Assembly (NCBI RefSeq): GCF_014490555.1
Contig: NZ_CP061032.1
Coordinates: forward strand, 1,736,001 to 1,800,000
From: Corynebacterium lujinxingii
Lineage (GTDB): Bacteria; Actinomycetota; Actinomycetes; Mycobacteriales; Mycobacteriaceae
Direction: 5' to 3'
DNA length: 64,000 bases
Below, one piece after another: positions 32,716-41,381 of the stretch. Both the position numbers and the translations under genes were made by a program. The first letter of the stretch is position 1. Each line of letters opens with the position of its first letter. The notes beneath the pieces were generated by a model. That model did no database searches and was not told where the DNA came from. It saw nothing but the letters and a program-made list of their open reading frames with translations.

Positions 32716-33384
32716 CTACGCCCCGCGACGCGAGCGCTTCGCCGCCACCTTGGCCACGATGCGGTCGATGCGCTCGCGCTCCTCCAAAAACTCCGGCGGG
32801 TTCGACCCGCGCATCGTGCGCACGAACGCCGGGTGGTCCAGGCACACGGTCTCCACCCAGCCGAGCACGGCGGCCTCGACGATTTCGCCTGCGCGGGCGT
32901 AAAGGTGCGGCAGCGAGACCACGCCGAGTTCGCGGGCGACCATGTCCGTTTGCTCCAACGTGTAGGAGACGATCTCCTCTAAGTGCTGCACCACCAGCTC
33001 GGTGCGGCCGACGAGCGCGTCTTGCATCGTCTGCACCGAAAACGGGGCGTTGAGCGGGAAGAGGTCCTTTAAGCCGGAAGCGTCGAGCAGCTCCGGTTCC
33101 GGGATGCGCTCCTCCGGCCGCGCGCCGGCGGATAACGTGCCGGCGGCCCGGCCGGAGGTCAGCGCCTGGCGCAGCCCGATCAGTTCGGCGACGACGCGTC
33201 GGGCGTCCTGGCGGGCGTCGTCGACAATCTCCTCGAACTCGGCGAGGCAATCCTCGGTGAGTTCCCCGTCGTAGTCCGCGATGGATTCGGCGACGTGCTC
33301 GATGTACTCCGCAACCTCGTCGCCGATGTTGTAGATCTCCTGGGTGAGTTCACGGTGGCGCAGCACGGCTGCAGTTTTGTGCAC
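32716..33384 (-). CDS. conserved hypothetical protein upstream of hemW
   Basis: A 222-residue, strongly acidic, almost entirely helical cytoplasmic protein with no motif I recognise; helices such as LTEDCLAEFEEIVDDARQDARRVVAELIGLRQAL suggest a helical bundle, and the C-terminus is basic (AKRSRRGA). It starts with GTG and ends one base before the hemW ATG, so it belongs to the hemW-hrcA operon. The start has a GGGGG-rich stretch upstream rather than a TANNNT element. Possible roles in signalling or scaffolding are guesses. Confidence 0.7.
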   Translation of the reverse strand: MHKTAAVLRHRELTQEIYNIGDEVAEYIEHVAESIADYDGELTEDCLAEFEEIVDDARQDARRVVAELIGLRQALTSGRAAGTLSAGARPEERIPEPELLDASGLKDLFPLNAPFSVQTMQDALVGRTELVVQHLEEIVSYTLEQTDMVARELGVVSLPHLYARAGEIVEAAVLGWVETVCLDHPAFVRTMRGSNPPEFLEERERIDRIVAKVAAKRSRRGA

Positions 33385-33469
33385 GGCGTGAACCCCCTTA
33401 AAACGGACTGTGGAAGTGACAAGTTGGGATGCTATTCCACAGCGCCCGCAAAGGAGGTTAGGCGCGCCG

Positions 33470-35308
33470 CTAACGCTGGTACAGCTTGTCGATGTCCTCC
33501 TGGAAGCGCTGGAAGACCACGTTGCGCTTCACCTTCATCGTCGGTGTCATCTCGTCGTGCTGCTCCGACAGGTCGCGGTCCAGGATGCGGAACTTCTTGA
33601 TCGCCTCGGCGCGCGAGACGGTCGCGTTCGCCATGTTCACCGCGTCTTGGACCTCCGCGCGCAGCGCCGGGTCCATGGCGAGATCGGCGACCTTCTTGTT
33701 CGCCGGAATGTTGTGGTTCGCCTTCCAGCGCTTCAACTCCTCCTCGTCGAGGGTGACCAGCACGCCGACGAACGGCTTGCCGTCGCCGACCACCAGCGCG
33801 TTGGAGATCAACGGGTCCTGGCGAATGATCTCTTCCATCGGCCCCGGCGAGATGTTCTTGCCGCCAGCGGTGACGATCAGGTCCTTCTTGCGGCCGGTGA
33901 TCGAGACGTAGCCGTCCTCGTCCACTTCGCCGAGGTCGCCGGTGTTGAACCACCCGTCGGTGAGCGCTTCCTCGGTCGCGGCCGGATTCCCCCAGTACTG
34001 TTCAAACACGCCCGGGCCCTTGAACTCGATCTCGCCGTCGTCGTTGATGCGCACCGAGTAGCCGTTCACCGGACGCCCGACGGTGCCGACCTTGTTGCCG
34101 TCGGCATTGTTCACGCACGCCGCCGCGCACGTTTCGGTCAGGCCGTAGCCCTCGTAGATGGGCACCCCCATGCCGCGGAAGAAGTGCGACAAGTCCGCGC
34201 TCATCGCCGACCCGCCGGTAATGCCGTACCAGACGGAACCGCCCATCGCCTCCTTGATCTTGGCGTAGACCAGCTTGTCGTAGAGCTTCACCTTCGCCTT
34301 TTGCACCCGCGACGGGCCCTCCGGGGTATCGAGCGCCTCGGAGTACTCGATGGCGGCCTTCTCGGCCTCCAGGAACAGGCGCTTGCCAATCGCGGAGCCG
34401 TCGGCCGCCTTGTTGTACGCGCCCTCGCGCACCTTCTCAAACACGCGCGGCACGCCGACGACCAGGTTCGGGCGCACGCGCTGCAGTTCAACGGTCAGCG
34501 TCGAGGTGTCGGACCAGTGCGACTGCGTCGCTCCCGAAATCGTCCACGCCAGCGCCACCGCGCGCGCGAGCACGTGCGCGAGCGGCAAAAACGTCACCAT
34601 GCGCTGGCCCGGGAACGACACGGAGCCGATCTCGTTTTCCAACAGCGCCCAGCACTGGTACGCCCAGTTGCCGTGGGTGATCTCCACGCCCTTCGGCCGG
34701 CCGGTGGTGCCGGAGGTGTACACGATGGAGCCCAGATCGGGGTGGCGGATGGCGGCCACGCGGTCGTCGATAAGCGACTGCTCCACCTCGCGGCCCTCGA
34801 ACTTGATCTGCTCCACCGCGGCCGAGTTGAACTCGTAGATGCGCTCGAGTTTCGAGGTGGAATCCGCCATGCGCGGGGTGCCTTCCTCGCCGAGCAAAAA
34901 CGGGCTCATCAGTTGGGTGTGGTCGCGCGTTTCCGTAAACGCGAGTTTTGCGCCGGAGTCCTCCAAAATCCATTGGATCTGGTGCATCGACGACGACGGA
35001 TAAATGGGCACGGACGCGGCGCCGGCGGCCCAGATGGCGAAGTCGACCAGCGTCCACTCGTAGCGCGTCGACGACAAGATGGCCACGCGATCACCCGGCT
35101 CAACACCCGCGGCGACCAGGCCCTTCGCAACGTCGTAGACCTCCTCCAAAAACTCGCCCGCAGTCACCGAGACCCACTCGTAGTTGCGCGGGCGCGAAAA
35201 CAGCACGAGGTGCGGGTGCGCCTCACACGTCTCGATCAACCTGTTCAAACAGGTGTCCGTGTCGCTGAGTGTGAAACCGAGTTCCGTCGTGTGCGAAGTT
35301 GAAGGCAT
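33470..35308 (-). CDS. fadD15: long-chain fatty acid--CoA ligase (FadD15-type AMP-binding enzyme)
   Basis: A 612-residue acyl-CoA synthetase that activates fatty acids with ATP and CoA, for mycolate/lipid metabolism or beta-oxidation. The AMP-binding signature is IVYTSGTTGRPKGVEITHGNW (about residues 180-200); GYGLTETCAA is the A5 motif, and WFNTGDLGEVDEDGYVSITGRKKDLIVTAGGKNI the A7-A8 region. Length and order fit the FadD15 group of actinobacteria. TAGTCT at 35317-35322 ends 8 nt before the ATG. It diverges from malQ with 40 bp between starts. Confidence 0.93.
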   Translation of the reverse strand: MPSTSHTTELGFTLSDTDTCLNRLIETCEAHPHLVLFSRPRNYEWVSVTAGEFLEEVYDVAKGLVAAGVEPGDRVAILSSTRYEWTLVDFAIWAAGAASVPIYPSSSMHQIQWILEDSGAKLAFTETRDHTQLMSPFLLGEEGTPRMADSTSKLERIYEFNSAAVEQIKFEGREVEQSLIDDRVAAIRHPDLGSIVYTSGTTGRPKGVEITHGNWAYQCWALLENEIGSVSFPGQRMVTFLPLAHVLARAVALAWTISGATQSHWSDTSTLTVELQRVRPNLVVGVPRVFEKVREGAYNKAADGSAIGKRLFLEAEKAAIEYSEALDTPEGPSRVQKAKVKLYDKLVYAKIKEAMGGSVWYGITGGSAMSADLSHFFRGMGVPIYEGYGLTETCAAACVNNADGNKVGTVGRPVNGYSVRINDDGEIEFKGPGVFEQYWGNPAATEEALTDGWFNTGDLGEVDEDGYVSITGRKKDLIVTAGGKNISPGPMEEIIRQDPLISNALVVGDGKPFVGVLVTLDEEELKRWKANHNIPANKKVADLAMDPALRAEVQDAVNMANATVSRAEAIKKFRILDRDLSEQHDEMTPTMKVKRNVVFQRFQEDIDKLYQR

Positions 35309-35348
35309 GGTCCCCAAGACTACCGCTGTTTTGGCAGAATGCTGAAGC

Positions 35349-37424
35349 GTGACCAACGTGGATCTTCTGCACGCTCTCGCGGAGTCGTACGGCTTCGGCA
35401 CCTCCTACCGCGCCACCAGCGGGCTGATCACGCAGCCTCCGGCGGCGTCGTTTGTGAAGTTGTTGCGCGCGTTAGGTCTTTCGCTTAGCGACGCCCCCGG
35501 CACCGAAGAACTCCAATTCCACCTCGACGCCCGCCGCGAATTCTGGGCGACCCGCCCCCTGCCGCCCACCGTGGTGGCGCAGGAAGGCGCGGAGAAGCAC
35601 TTCAACGTCCACGTCCACGACGGGCACTTTGCGCACTGCTGGATCCGGCTCGAGGATGGCTCGTCGCGCGACTGCTACCAGGACGAGAACTGGGCGCCGC
35701 CGTATACCGCCTCGGACGGGGTGGTGTGGGGCGAGGCGACGTTCCGCACCCCCGGCGACCTGCCGGCTGGCTGGCACGAGTTGCACTTGGAGTCGGACAA
35801 CTTGGACGAGGTGTGCACGCTGCTCGTCGTGCCGCAGACGCTATCCACCAACGCGGAGGTCATCCAAAACCCGGTGTGGGGTGTCATGGCGCAGCTGTAC
35901 TCGGTGCGCTCGCGCGGCTCGTGGGGCATCGGCGACTTTGCCGACCTGGCACTTTTGGCCGAGACGGTGGCCGCGCACGGGGCCGACTACTTGCTGATCA
36001 ACCCGGTGCACGCCGCGCAGCCAGTGCCGCCGGTGGAGGATTCGCCGTACCTGCCCACCTCGCGGCGCTTCATCAACCCCATCTACATCGCGGTCGAGGA
36101 CGTCCCCGAGTACGCGTTGCTTGACGACGACCAACGCGCCGCCATCGCCGACCTCGCCGCACCGTTGAAAGCCATGAACACCACCGCCGCGCCGCTGGAG
36201 CGCGACCGCGTGTTCGCCACAAAACTCGCGTGCTTGCGGGAGCTGTTCTGGCGCTCGCAGGCCGATACGGCGCGCACCCGCGCCTTCGAGACGTTTTGCC
36301 GCGAAGAGGGCGAGGGCCTCGAGGAGTTCGCGTACTGGTGCGCGGCGCAGGCCGCCGAGTCGGAGCACGAGGCTGCGCCGAAGCACGCCGGCGGCGATGT
36401 CGAGGAGTTGAAGGACTTCTACATGTGGCTGCAGTTCGTCGCCGACGAGCAGCGTCGTCACGCGCAGGAGCGTGCTGTGGCCGCCGGGATGTCCATCGGC
36501 ATCATGACGGACCTGGCGGTGGGCATCCACCCCGGCGGCGCGGACGCGGCAACGCTGCACGAGGTCTTGGTGCCGGACGCGTCGGTCGGCGCGCCGCCGG
36601 ACCAGTACACACAGCAGGGCCAGGACTGGTCGCAGCCGCCGTGGAACCCGCAGCAACTCGCGGAGTTCGGCTACGCCCCGTGGCGCGACCTGCTGCGCAC
36701 CGTGCTGCGCCACTCCGGCGGCATCCGTGTCGACCACGTCCTGGGGCTGTTCCGCCTGTTCTGGTTGCCGCGCACCGCCACTCCGACGCACGGGGCGTAC
36801 ATGAACTACGACTTCGAGGCGATGCTGGGCACGCTCGTGCTCGAGGCGGAGCGCGCCGGTGCGGTCGTCGTCGGCGAGGACCTAGGGACGTTCGAGCCGT
36901 GGGTCCAAGACGTGCTGCGCGACAAGGGCGTGTTGGGCACCTCCGTGCTGTGGTTCGAGTCGGTGCCGCCGGAGATGCCGCGCCCGTCGCAGCAGTACCG
37001 CAACCTGGCGCTCACCGCCGTGGGCACGCACGATCTGCCGCCGACCGCCGGCTATCTCAAGGGCGCGCACAACGAATTGCGCCACGAGCTCGGGCTTGTC
37101 GACGACACCGTCGACGCGCTCAACGCCGCCGACAAGGTTTGGATCGACCAGGTCATCGACCTCGCCCGCGCAGAAGGGGCGCTTACCGACGACATCGTGG
37201 AGGGCCTCACCCGCTTCGTCGCCTCTACCCCGTCGGCGATGACGTGCACGACCCTGGTGGACATGGTCGGCGACGAGCGCATCCAGAACCTGCCCGGCAC
37301 CAACGGCGAGCAGTACTCCAACTGGCGCATGCCGCTGTGCGACGCCACCGGCACCCCCGTCCTCATCGAGGATCTGGACACGGTGGAGTCGTTTGCGCGG
37401 ATCGCGGAGGCGTCGAAACGCTAG
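35349..37424 (+). CDS. malQ: 4-alpha-glucanotransferase (amylomaltase)
   Basis: A 691-residue GH77 enzyme that disproportionates maltodextrins. Catalytic sites are RVDHVLGLFRLFW (Asp nucleophile), VVVGEDLGTFEPW (Glu acid/base) and AVGTHDLPPTAGYL (transition-state Asp). The N-terminal roughly 160 residues form the beta-rich extension typical of actinobacterial MalQ, longer than the Thermus enzyme. The start is GTG with no good ribosome binding site; a CAGAAT hexamer 8 nt upstream may serve a leaderless transcript. The 3' end overlaps the convergent small membrane gene by 4 bp. Confidence 0.95.
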   Translation: MTNVDLLHALAESYGFGTSYRATSGLITQPPAASFVKLLRALGLSLSDAPGTEELQFHLDARREFWATRPLPPTVVAQEGAEKHFNVHVHDGHFAHCWIRLEDGSSRDCYQDENWAPPYTASDGVVWGEATFRTPGDLPAGWHELHLESDNLDEVCTLLVVPQTLSTNAEVIQNPVWGVMAQLYSVRSRGSWGIGDFADLALLAETVAAHGADYLLINPVHAAQPVPPVEDSPYLPTSRRFINPIYIAVEDVPEYALLDDDQRAAIADLAAPLKAMNTTAAPLERDRVFATKLACLRELFWRSQADTARTRAFETFCREEGEGLEEFAYWCAAQAAESEHEAAPKHAGGDVEELKDFYMWLQFVADEQRRHAQERAVAAGMSIGIMTDLAVGIHPGGADAATLHEVLVPDASVGAPPDQYTQQGQDWSQPPWNPQQLAEFGYAPWRDLLRTVLRHSGGIRVDHVLGLFRLFWLPRTATPTHGAYMNYDFEAMLGTLVLEAERAGAVVVGEDLGTFEPWVQDVLRDKGVLGTSVLWFESVPPEMPRPSQQYRNLALTAVGTHDLPPTAGYLKGAHNELRHELGLVDDTVDALNAADKVWIDQVIDLARAEGALTDDIVEGLTRFVASTPSAMTCTTLVDMVGDERIQNLPGTNGEQYSNWRMPLCDATGTPVLIEDLDTVESFARIAEASKR

Positions 37425-37693
37425 AGCGCGCCGATGACGGCGGCGACGATCACCAGCGCGATGAGCACCCACATCACCTGGGTGACCCGCGACTGCGGGT
37501 ACTTGCGCTTTGCTTTGGGCAGCTGCTGGTCTTGCCGACGCAGCTCTTCGGGGTTTGCCATGGTGTCAAAGCCTAGCGCTCGCCTATCGACGACCCAAAG
37601 CAGCCCGTAGCCCACCACCGCGCACACCGGCAGCGCGAGCAGCACGATCACCGGCACTTGAAGCCAGGGTCCCAGCCCCATAAGCCAGCCCAC
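37421..37693 (-). CDS. small two-helix membrane protein
   Basis: A 90-residue protein with two hydrophobic helices: residues about 10-34 (LQVPVIVLLALPVCAVVGYGLLWVV) and 71-89 (QVMWVLIALVIVAAVIGAL), joined by a basic, Gln-rich loop (ELRRQDQQLPKAKRKYPQ). The GTG start is immediately next to the stop codon of the serine protease gene; an ATG four codons inside is an alternative. A degenerate GGTCGTCGATAGGC copy encodes WVVDRRAL. Function unknown; probably co-transcribed with the protease. Confidence 0.68.
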   Translation of the reverse strand: MGWLMGLGPWLQVPVIVLLALPVCAVVGYGLLWVVDRRALGFDTMANPEELRRQDQQLPKAKRKYPQSRVTQVMWVLIALVIVAAVIGAL

Positions 37694-38746
37694 TTAGATC
37701 AGCCCCATCACCCAGGCGAACAGCGGCACGAAGATCGCCAACACCGCGACGACGCCGAGCACGATCCCGACCACCTGCGCGTCGGTCGACTCCGGCTCCG
37801 GTGCCGGAGCGGTTGTCGCCGGCGGCGACTTCGGCACCCACGACGGGGTGGCCGCGCCCGAGGGGAACGTCGGCGTGCCGCCCGCCTCAGGCTCGGGCAT
37901 CGGCGCCGGGGTGGGCGCGGCGGTTGCCGTCGGTGCCACCTCCGCGGTCGGGTTGAGGGCGACGGGCGGTTTCGACGCTGGGGTCGTCGGAAAGCGACGC
38001 GCGTACTCGTCGTCCAAGAAGGCGCTGACGCGCTCCGCGCTGTACGACGGGCCACTGTAGAGCGCGGACGAGCGCTCGAAGCCGAGGATCTCCTGGCGGT
38101 CGTCGCCGGCGAAGTAGTTCGCACCGGAGATCACGCCGATCAGCCCGCGGCCGGGCACGAACACTGGGCCGCCGGAATCGCCGTGCTGCGGCAGGCCCGG
38201 CGCGTCGAAGTAGGTGGTGTTTTCAATCGTGCCGACGAACTTGCCACAGCTCGCATCCTGGGTGTCGCCGTGGGAGGCGTAGCCGTGGTAGCAGATGGTG
38301 TCGTCGGTGGTCAGCTCGCTGATGGGCACGTACGCGCCGCCGAACGGGTTGCGGCCGATGTCGACGCCGTCGAACCAGTAGATCACCGCCCAGTCGTTCG
38401 CGCCGCTTTTCGCGTTGTACGCCAGCGCCGGGAAGACAAGGCCGGCGGGCTCGGGGCGTTGGCGGCCGCGCTCGTCGGCGACGTAGACTACCGCGCCCTG
38501 CGGCAGATAGTCGCCGTTGTGCACCGTGCAGTGGGCGGCGGTGTAGCTGCGGCGGTTGCGCGGGTCGTTGTAGCCGACGGTGCAGGCAGTGAGTTTGTCG
38601 GTGCCTAAATTATCGACGAATATCCGCCCGCCCTGCTCCACCTTCAGGGCAGCCTGCGCCGGCGCCGGTGCGGGCACAGCGAGCGCTAGGAGCGCCGCCG
38701 CTGCCGCCGCACCGGCGCGTTTGAGTCGCAGGTTGCCGTTGCGCAT
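37694..38746 (-). CDS. secreted trypsin-like serine protease with C-terminal membrane anchor
   Basis: A 350-residue S1-family protease. Signal peptide to about residue 32 (AQA), catalytic triad His72 (YTAAHC), Asp118 (GANDWAV) and Ser191 (HGDSGGP), with likely disulfides Cys55-Cys73 and Cys152-Cys167. A Pro/Ala/Thr-rich stalk (about 252-320) precedes a C-terminal transmembrane helix (VVGIVLGVVAVLAIFVPLFAWVMG). It is predicted to sit on the outer face of the membrane, reaching into the mycolate-covered wall. TAGGCT (38754-38759) ends 7 nt before the ATG. Confidence 0.88.
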   Translation of the reverse strand: MRNGNLRLKRAGAAAAAALLALAVPAPAPAQAALKVEQGGRIFVDNLGTDKLTACTVGYNDPRNRRSYTAAHCTVHNGDYLPQGAVVYVADERGRQRPEPAGLVFPALAYNAKSGANDWAVIYWFDGVDIGRNPFGGAYVPISELTTDDTICYHGYASHGDTQDASCGKFVGTIENTTYFDAPGLPQHGDSGGPVFVPGRGLIGVISGANYFAGDDRQEILGFERSSALYSGPSYSAERVSAFLDDEYARRFPTTPASKPPVALNPTAEVAPTATAAPTPAPMPEPEAGGTPTFPSGAATPSWVPKSPPATTAPAPEPESTDAQVVGIVLGVVAVLAIFVPLFAWVMGLI

Positions 38747-38774
38747 GCCGGTTAGCCTATCCCAGGCAGTGGCC

Positions 38775-40748
38775 TTAGGAAGAAATATCGGACCCGGACA
38801 AGCCGCGGCGCTCAAGCAGCGGGCGGGTGTCCTTGTCGCGGCCGCGGAACGCGCGGTAGGCCTCCGCGTAGTCGCGCGAGGCTCCCTTGGACAGGATTTG
38901 CTCGCGGAACTTCGCGCCGGTGCGCCGGTTGATGCCTTCTTCTTCGACGAGCTGGAAACCGTCGGCGTCGAGCGCTTCGGCCCACAGGTAGGAGTAGTAG
39001 CCCGCGGAGTAGCCGCCGGCGAAGATGTGGTTGAACCAGGTGGAACGGTAGCGCGGCTCGAGGCCGTCGATGTCCAGGCCGACCTCGCGCAGGGCCTCTT
39101 GCTCGAAGGCGGCGATGTTGAGGTCGGCGTCGAGCTCGGTGTCGTCGTCAAGCGAGTGCCACGCCAGGTCGATCGCGCTGGCCGCGAGGTACTCGGCGGT
39201 GTCGAAGCCTTGGCCGAACTGCCGCGAGGCCTTCAGCGCGGCGAGCAGCTCGTCGGCAATGACCTCGCCGGTGTCTACGTGGCGGGCGTAGTTGCGCGCG
39301 ATCTCGGGGGCAAAGGCGTAGTTCTCGTTGATCTGGGAGGGAAATTCCACCCAGTCGCGCGGGACGTTCGTGCCGGAGTTCGACGGGTAGCGCACGTCCG
39401 ACAGCAGCCCGTGCAGAGCGTGGCCGAACTCGTGGAAGACGGTGGTGACCTCGTCGATGGTGAGCAGGTTGGAGGTGATCGACATGACGTTGACCACCAC
39501 CGGCTTGGTGCCGGCGAGGTGCGACTGGTCCACAAAGGAGCTCATCCAGGCGCCGCCGCGTTTCGACGAGCGCGCGTTGTAGTCCGTGAGCAACAGCCCA
39601 ATGCCGGTGCCGTCTTCCTCCTTGACCTCCCAGACGTCGACGTCGTCGCGGTAGCCGTTCAAGTCCTCGCGCTTTTCTACCGTGATGCCGTAGAGCAGGT
39701 TCGCGGCGTAAAACACGCCGTCTTCGAGCACTTGCTCGAGCGGGAAGTACTTGCGGATCTCGGCCTCGTCGATGCCGAGTGCCTGCTCGCGGCGCTTCGC
39801 CTGCCAGTAGGGCCAGTCGGCGCCGTCTAGGTCCTCGCCGGCGAGTTCGGATGCGAGTTTGCGCTCCGCTTCTGCATTGGCCGCCGCGGCCGGCGCCAGG
39901 TCCGCGATGAGTTGGCGCGCGGCCTGCGCGGTGGCGGCGGTCTCCTCGGCGATGACGTAATCGGCGTGCGAGGCGAACCCGAGCAGTTTCGCGCGCTCAA
40001 GGCGCAGGCGCACCGCTTCCTTCACGATGTCGGCGTTGGTGTCGCGGCCGCGGGCGCGCGAGGCGTCGAAAAGCTTGTGGCGCGCCCCGGAATCCTCCAG
40101 CTCCGCCTGCAGAGCCTGCGTGGTGGGCAGTTCGATCGGCACGACAAAGCGGTCGCCGTCCTTGTACGCCTCGATCTGGGCCTCCGAGAGACCTGCGAGT
40201 TCGTCTCGGGTCAACTCCACCGCGAGCGACTTCGTGTCCGCGAGCAGGTTGCGGCCGAAACGCTCCGACAACTCCGACAGGCGGCGGTTGATCTCCTGGA
40301 GCCGCGACTTGCCGGCCGCGTCCAGGTCGGCGCCGCGGCGGGTGAAGCGGCGCATAAGTTCGTCGTGAAGCCTCTGCGACTCCTCATCGCTCGGAGCCTT
40401 CACCTGCTTGATGCGGGAGTAGAGCTCGCCGTTTTGGTAAATCGAGTCGATGTGCGCCGACAGTTTGGGCACGATGCGGTCGGCCACCGCATCGAACTCG
40501 TCGGTGGAATCGGTGCCCTGCAGGTTGAAAAACCACGCCATCACGCGGTCCAAATCCGCACCCGCCAACTCGAACGCCTCCACGGTGTTTCCCCACGTCG
40601 GCTCGTCGGCGGTGGTGATCGCCGCAATCTCCTGGGCGTGCGTGGCAAGCGCCTTGTCGAAGGCGGGCTCCACGTGCTCGAGCCGGATCGCGGCAAAGTC
40701 CGGCAGGTTGTACGGCAGGGTCGAAGGCGCAAGCAGTGGATTTGTCAT
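38775..40748 (-). CDS. M3-family metallopeptidase (oligopeptidase/dipeptidyl carboxypeptidase)
   Basis: A 657-residue M3 (thimet-like) peptidase. The zinc site is His439-Glu-Phe-Gly-His443 in VFHEFGHALHGLLSDVRYPSNSGTNVPRDWVEFPSQ, with the downstream Glu of the third ligand and the C-terminal RNHIFAGGYSAGYYSYLWAE-like block (here STWFNHIFAGGYSAGYYSY). It probably degrades short peptides in the cytoplasm, as Dcp and OpdA do. TAGACT (40756-40761), 7 nt before the ATG, includes the stop codon of the upstream lipoprotein gene. Confidence 0.94.
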   Translation of the reverse strand: MTNPLLAPSTLPYNLPDFAAIRLEHVEPAFDKALATHAQEIAAITTADEPTWGNTVEAFELAGADLDRVMAWFFNLQGTDSTDEFDAVADRIVPKLSAHIDSIYQNGELYSRIKQVKAPSDEESQRLHDELMRRFTRRGADLDAAGKSRLQEINRRLSELSERFGRNLLADTKSLAVELTRDELAGLSEAQIEAYKDGDRFVVPIELPTTQALQAELEDSGARHKLFDASRARGRDTNADIVKEAVRLRLERAKLLGFASHADYVIAEETAATAQAARQLIADLAPAAAANAEAERKLASELAGEDLDGADWPYWQAKRREQALGIDEAEIRKYFPLEQVLEDGVFYAANLLYGITVEKREDLNGYRDDVDVWEVKEEDGTGIGLLLTDYNARSSKRGGAWMSSFVDQSHLAGTKPVVVNVMSITSNLLTIDEVTTVFHEFGHALHGLLSDVRYPSNSGTNVPRDWVEFPSQINENYAFAPEIARNYARHVDTGEVIADELLAALKASRQFGQGFDTAEYLAASAIDLAWHSLDDDTELDADLNIAAFEQEALREVGLDIDGLEPRYRSTWFNHIFAGGYSAGYYSYLWAEALDADGFQLVEEEGINRRTGAKFREQILSKGASRDYAEAYRAFRGRDKDTRPLLERRGLSGSDISS

Positions 40749-40758
40749 GCGCGCCAGT

Positions 40759-41310
40759 CTAGTTGTTCAAATTCCCCTTGAACGTGACGTTGCCCACCGT
40801 GAATTCGGCGTCCCACAGGTTGCCCGGGGCCACGTCGAACGGGAACTTCGCGTTCGTCGTCGCGCCGGGCCCCAGCGGGCGGTCGATGCCCACGACGTCC
40901 ACGTCCGCCTTCTCCGGATCGGAGATGTAGGTCGCGTCCGTGAAGTTGTCGTCGCCGGTGTTGTAGCGCAGTGCCGGGGTGAGCGCGTCGACAGGCAGCG
41001 GCGCGTCCGACTTGTTCGTCACCGCAACGACGACCACCGAGCCGTTGCCAGAACTCGAGGTGCCCTGCCACTTGTAGGACAGCTCCATCGCCGGGTCCTC
41101 GACCGATTCACCGGTGATCTTGTCGGTCACCTTCGGGTCGGTCTCCTCGACGTTGAAGGACGGCTTCTCGTTTTCCTTCGCCTCGACAGACTCCTCAAGG
41201 TCCTCGCTGGTCTCGCCGACCTTGGTGTCGCTTTCGTCCACGCAGGCGGCCAACGGCAGCGTCGCGGCGAGAAGGACGGCGGCGAGCCGGGTGCTGGTGC
41301 GGTGGAACAT
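40759..41310 (-). CDS. hypothetical lipoprotein
   Basis: A 183-residue lipoprotein: LAAVLLAATLPLAAC with lipidated Cys at about residue 23, an acidic low-complexity linker (DESDTKVGETSEDLEESVEAKENEKPS), and a beta-sandwich-like domain (GNGSVVVVAVTNKSDAPLPVDALTPAL, NLWDAEFTVGNVTFKGN). This resembles DUF4352/telokin-like extracellular immunoglobulin-like domains of actinobacterial lipoproteins, a family call I cannot verify. It precedes the M3 gene by 10 bp. Confidence 0.75.
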   Translation of the reverse strand: MFHRTSTRLAAVLLAATLPLAACVDESDTKVGETSEDLEESVEAKENEKPSFNVEETDPKVTDKITGESVEDPAMELSYKWQGTSSSGNGSVVVVAVTNKSDAPLPVDALTPALRYNTGDDNFTDATYISDPEKADVDVVGIDRPLGPGATTNAKFPFDVAPGNLWDAEFTVGNVTFKGNLNN

Positions 41311-41381
41311 GTGCGCCTCGTTTTCTGTCGCTTGAGATGTGTCGCTGCTTCACAATACCGCGCAGGTACGCTGTCGAAATT

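Noticed and set aside
33410..35302. 630-codon open frame on the plus strand
   Set aside because: Complete antisense shadow of fadD15.
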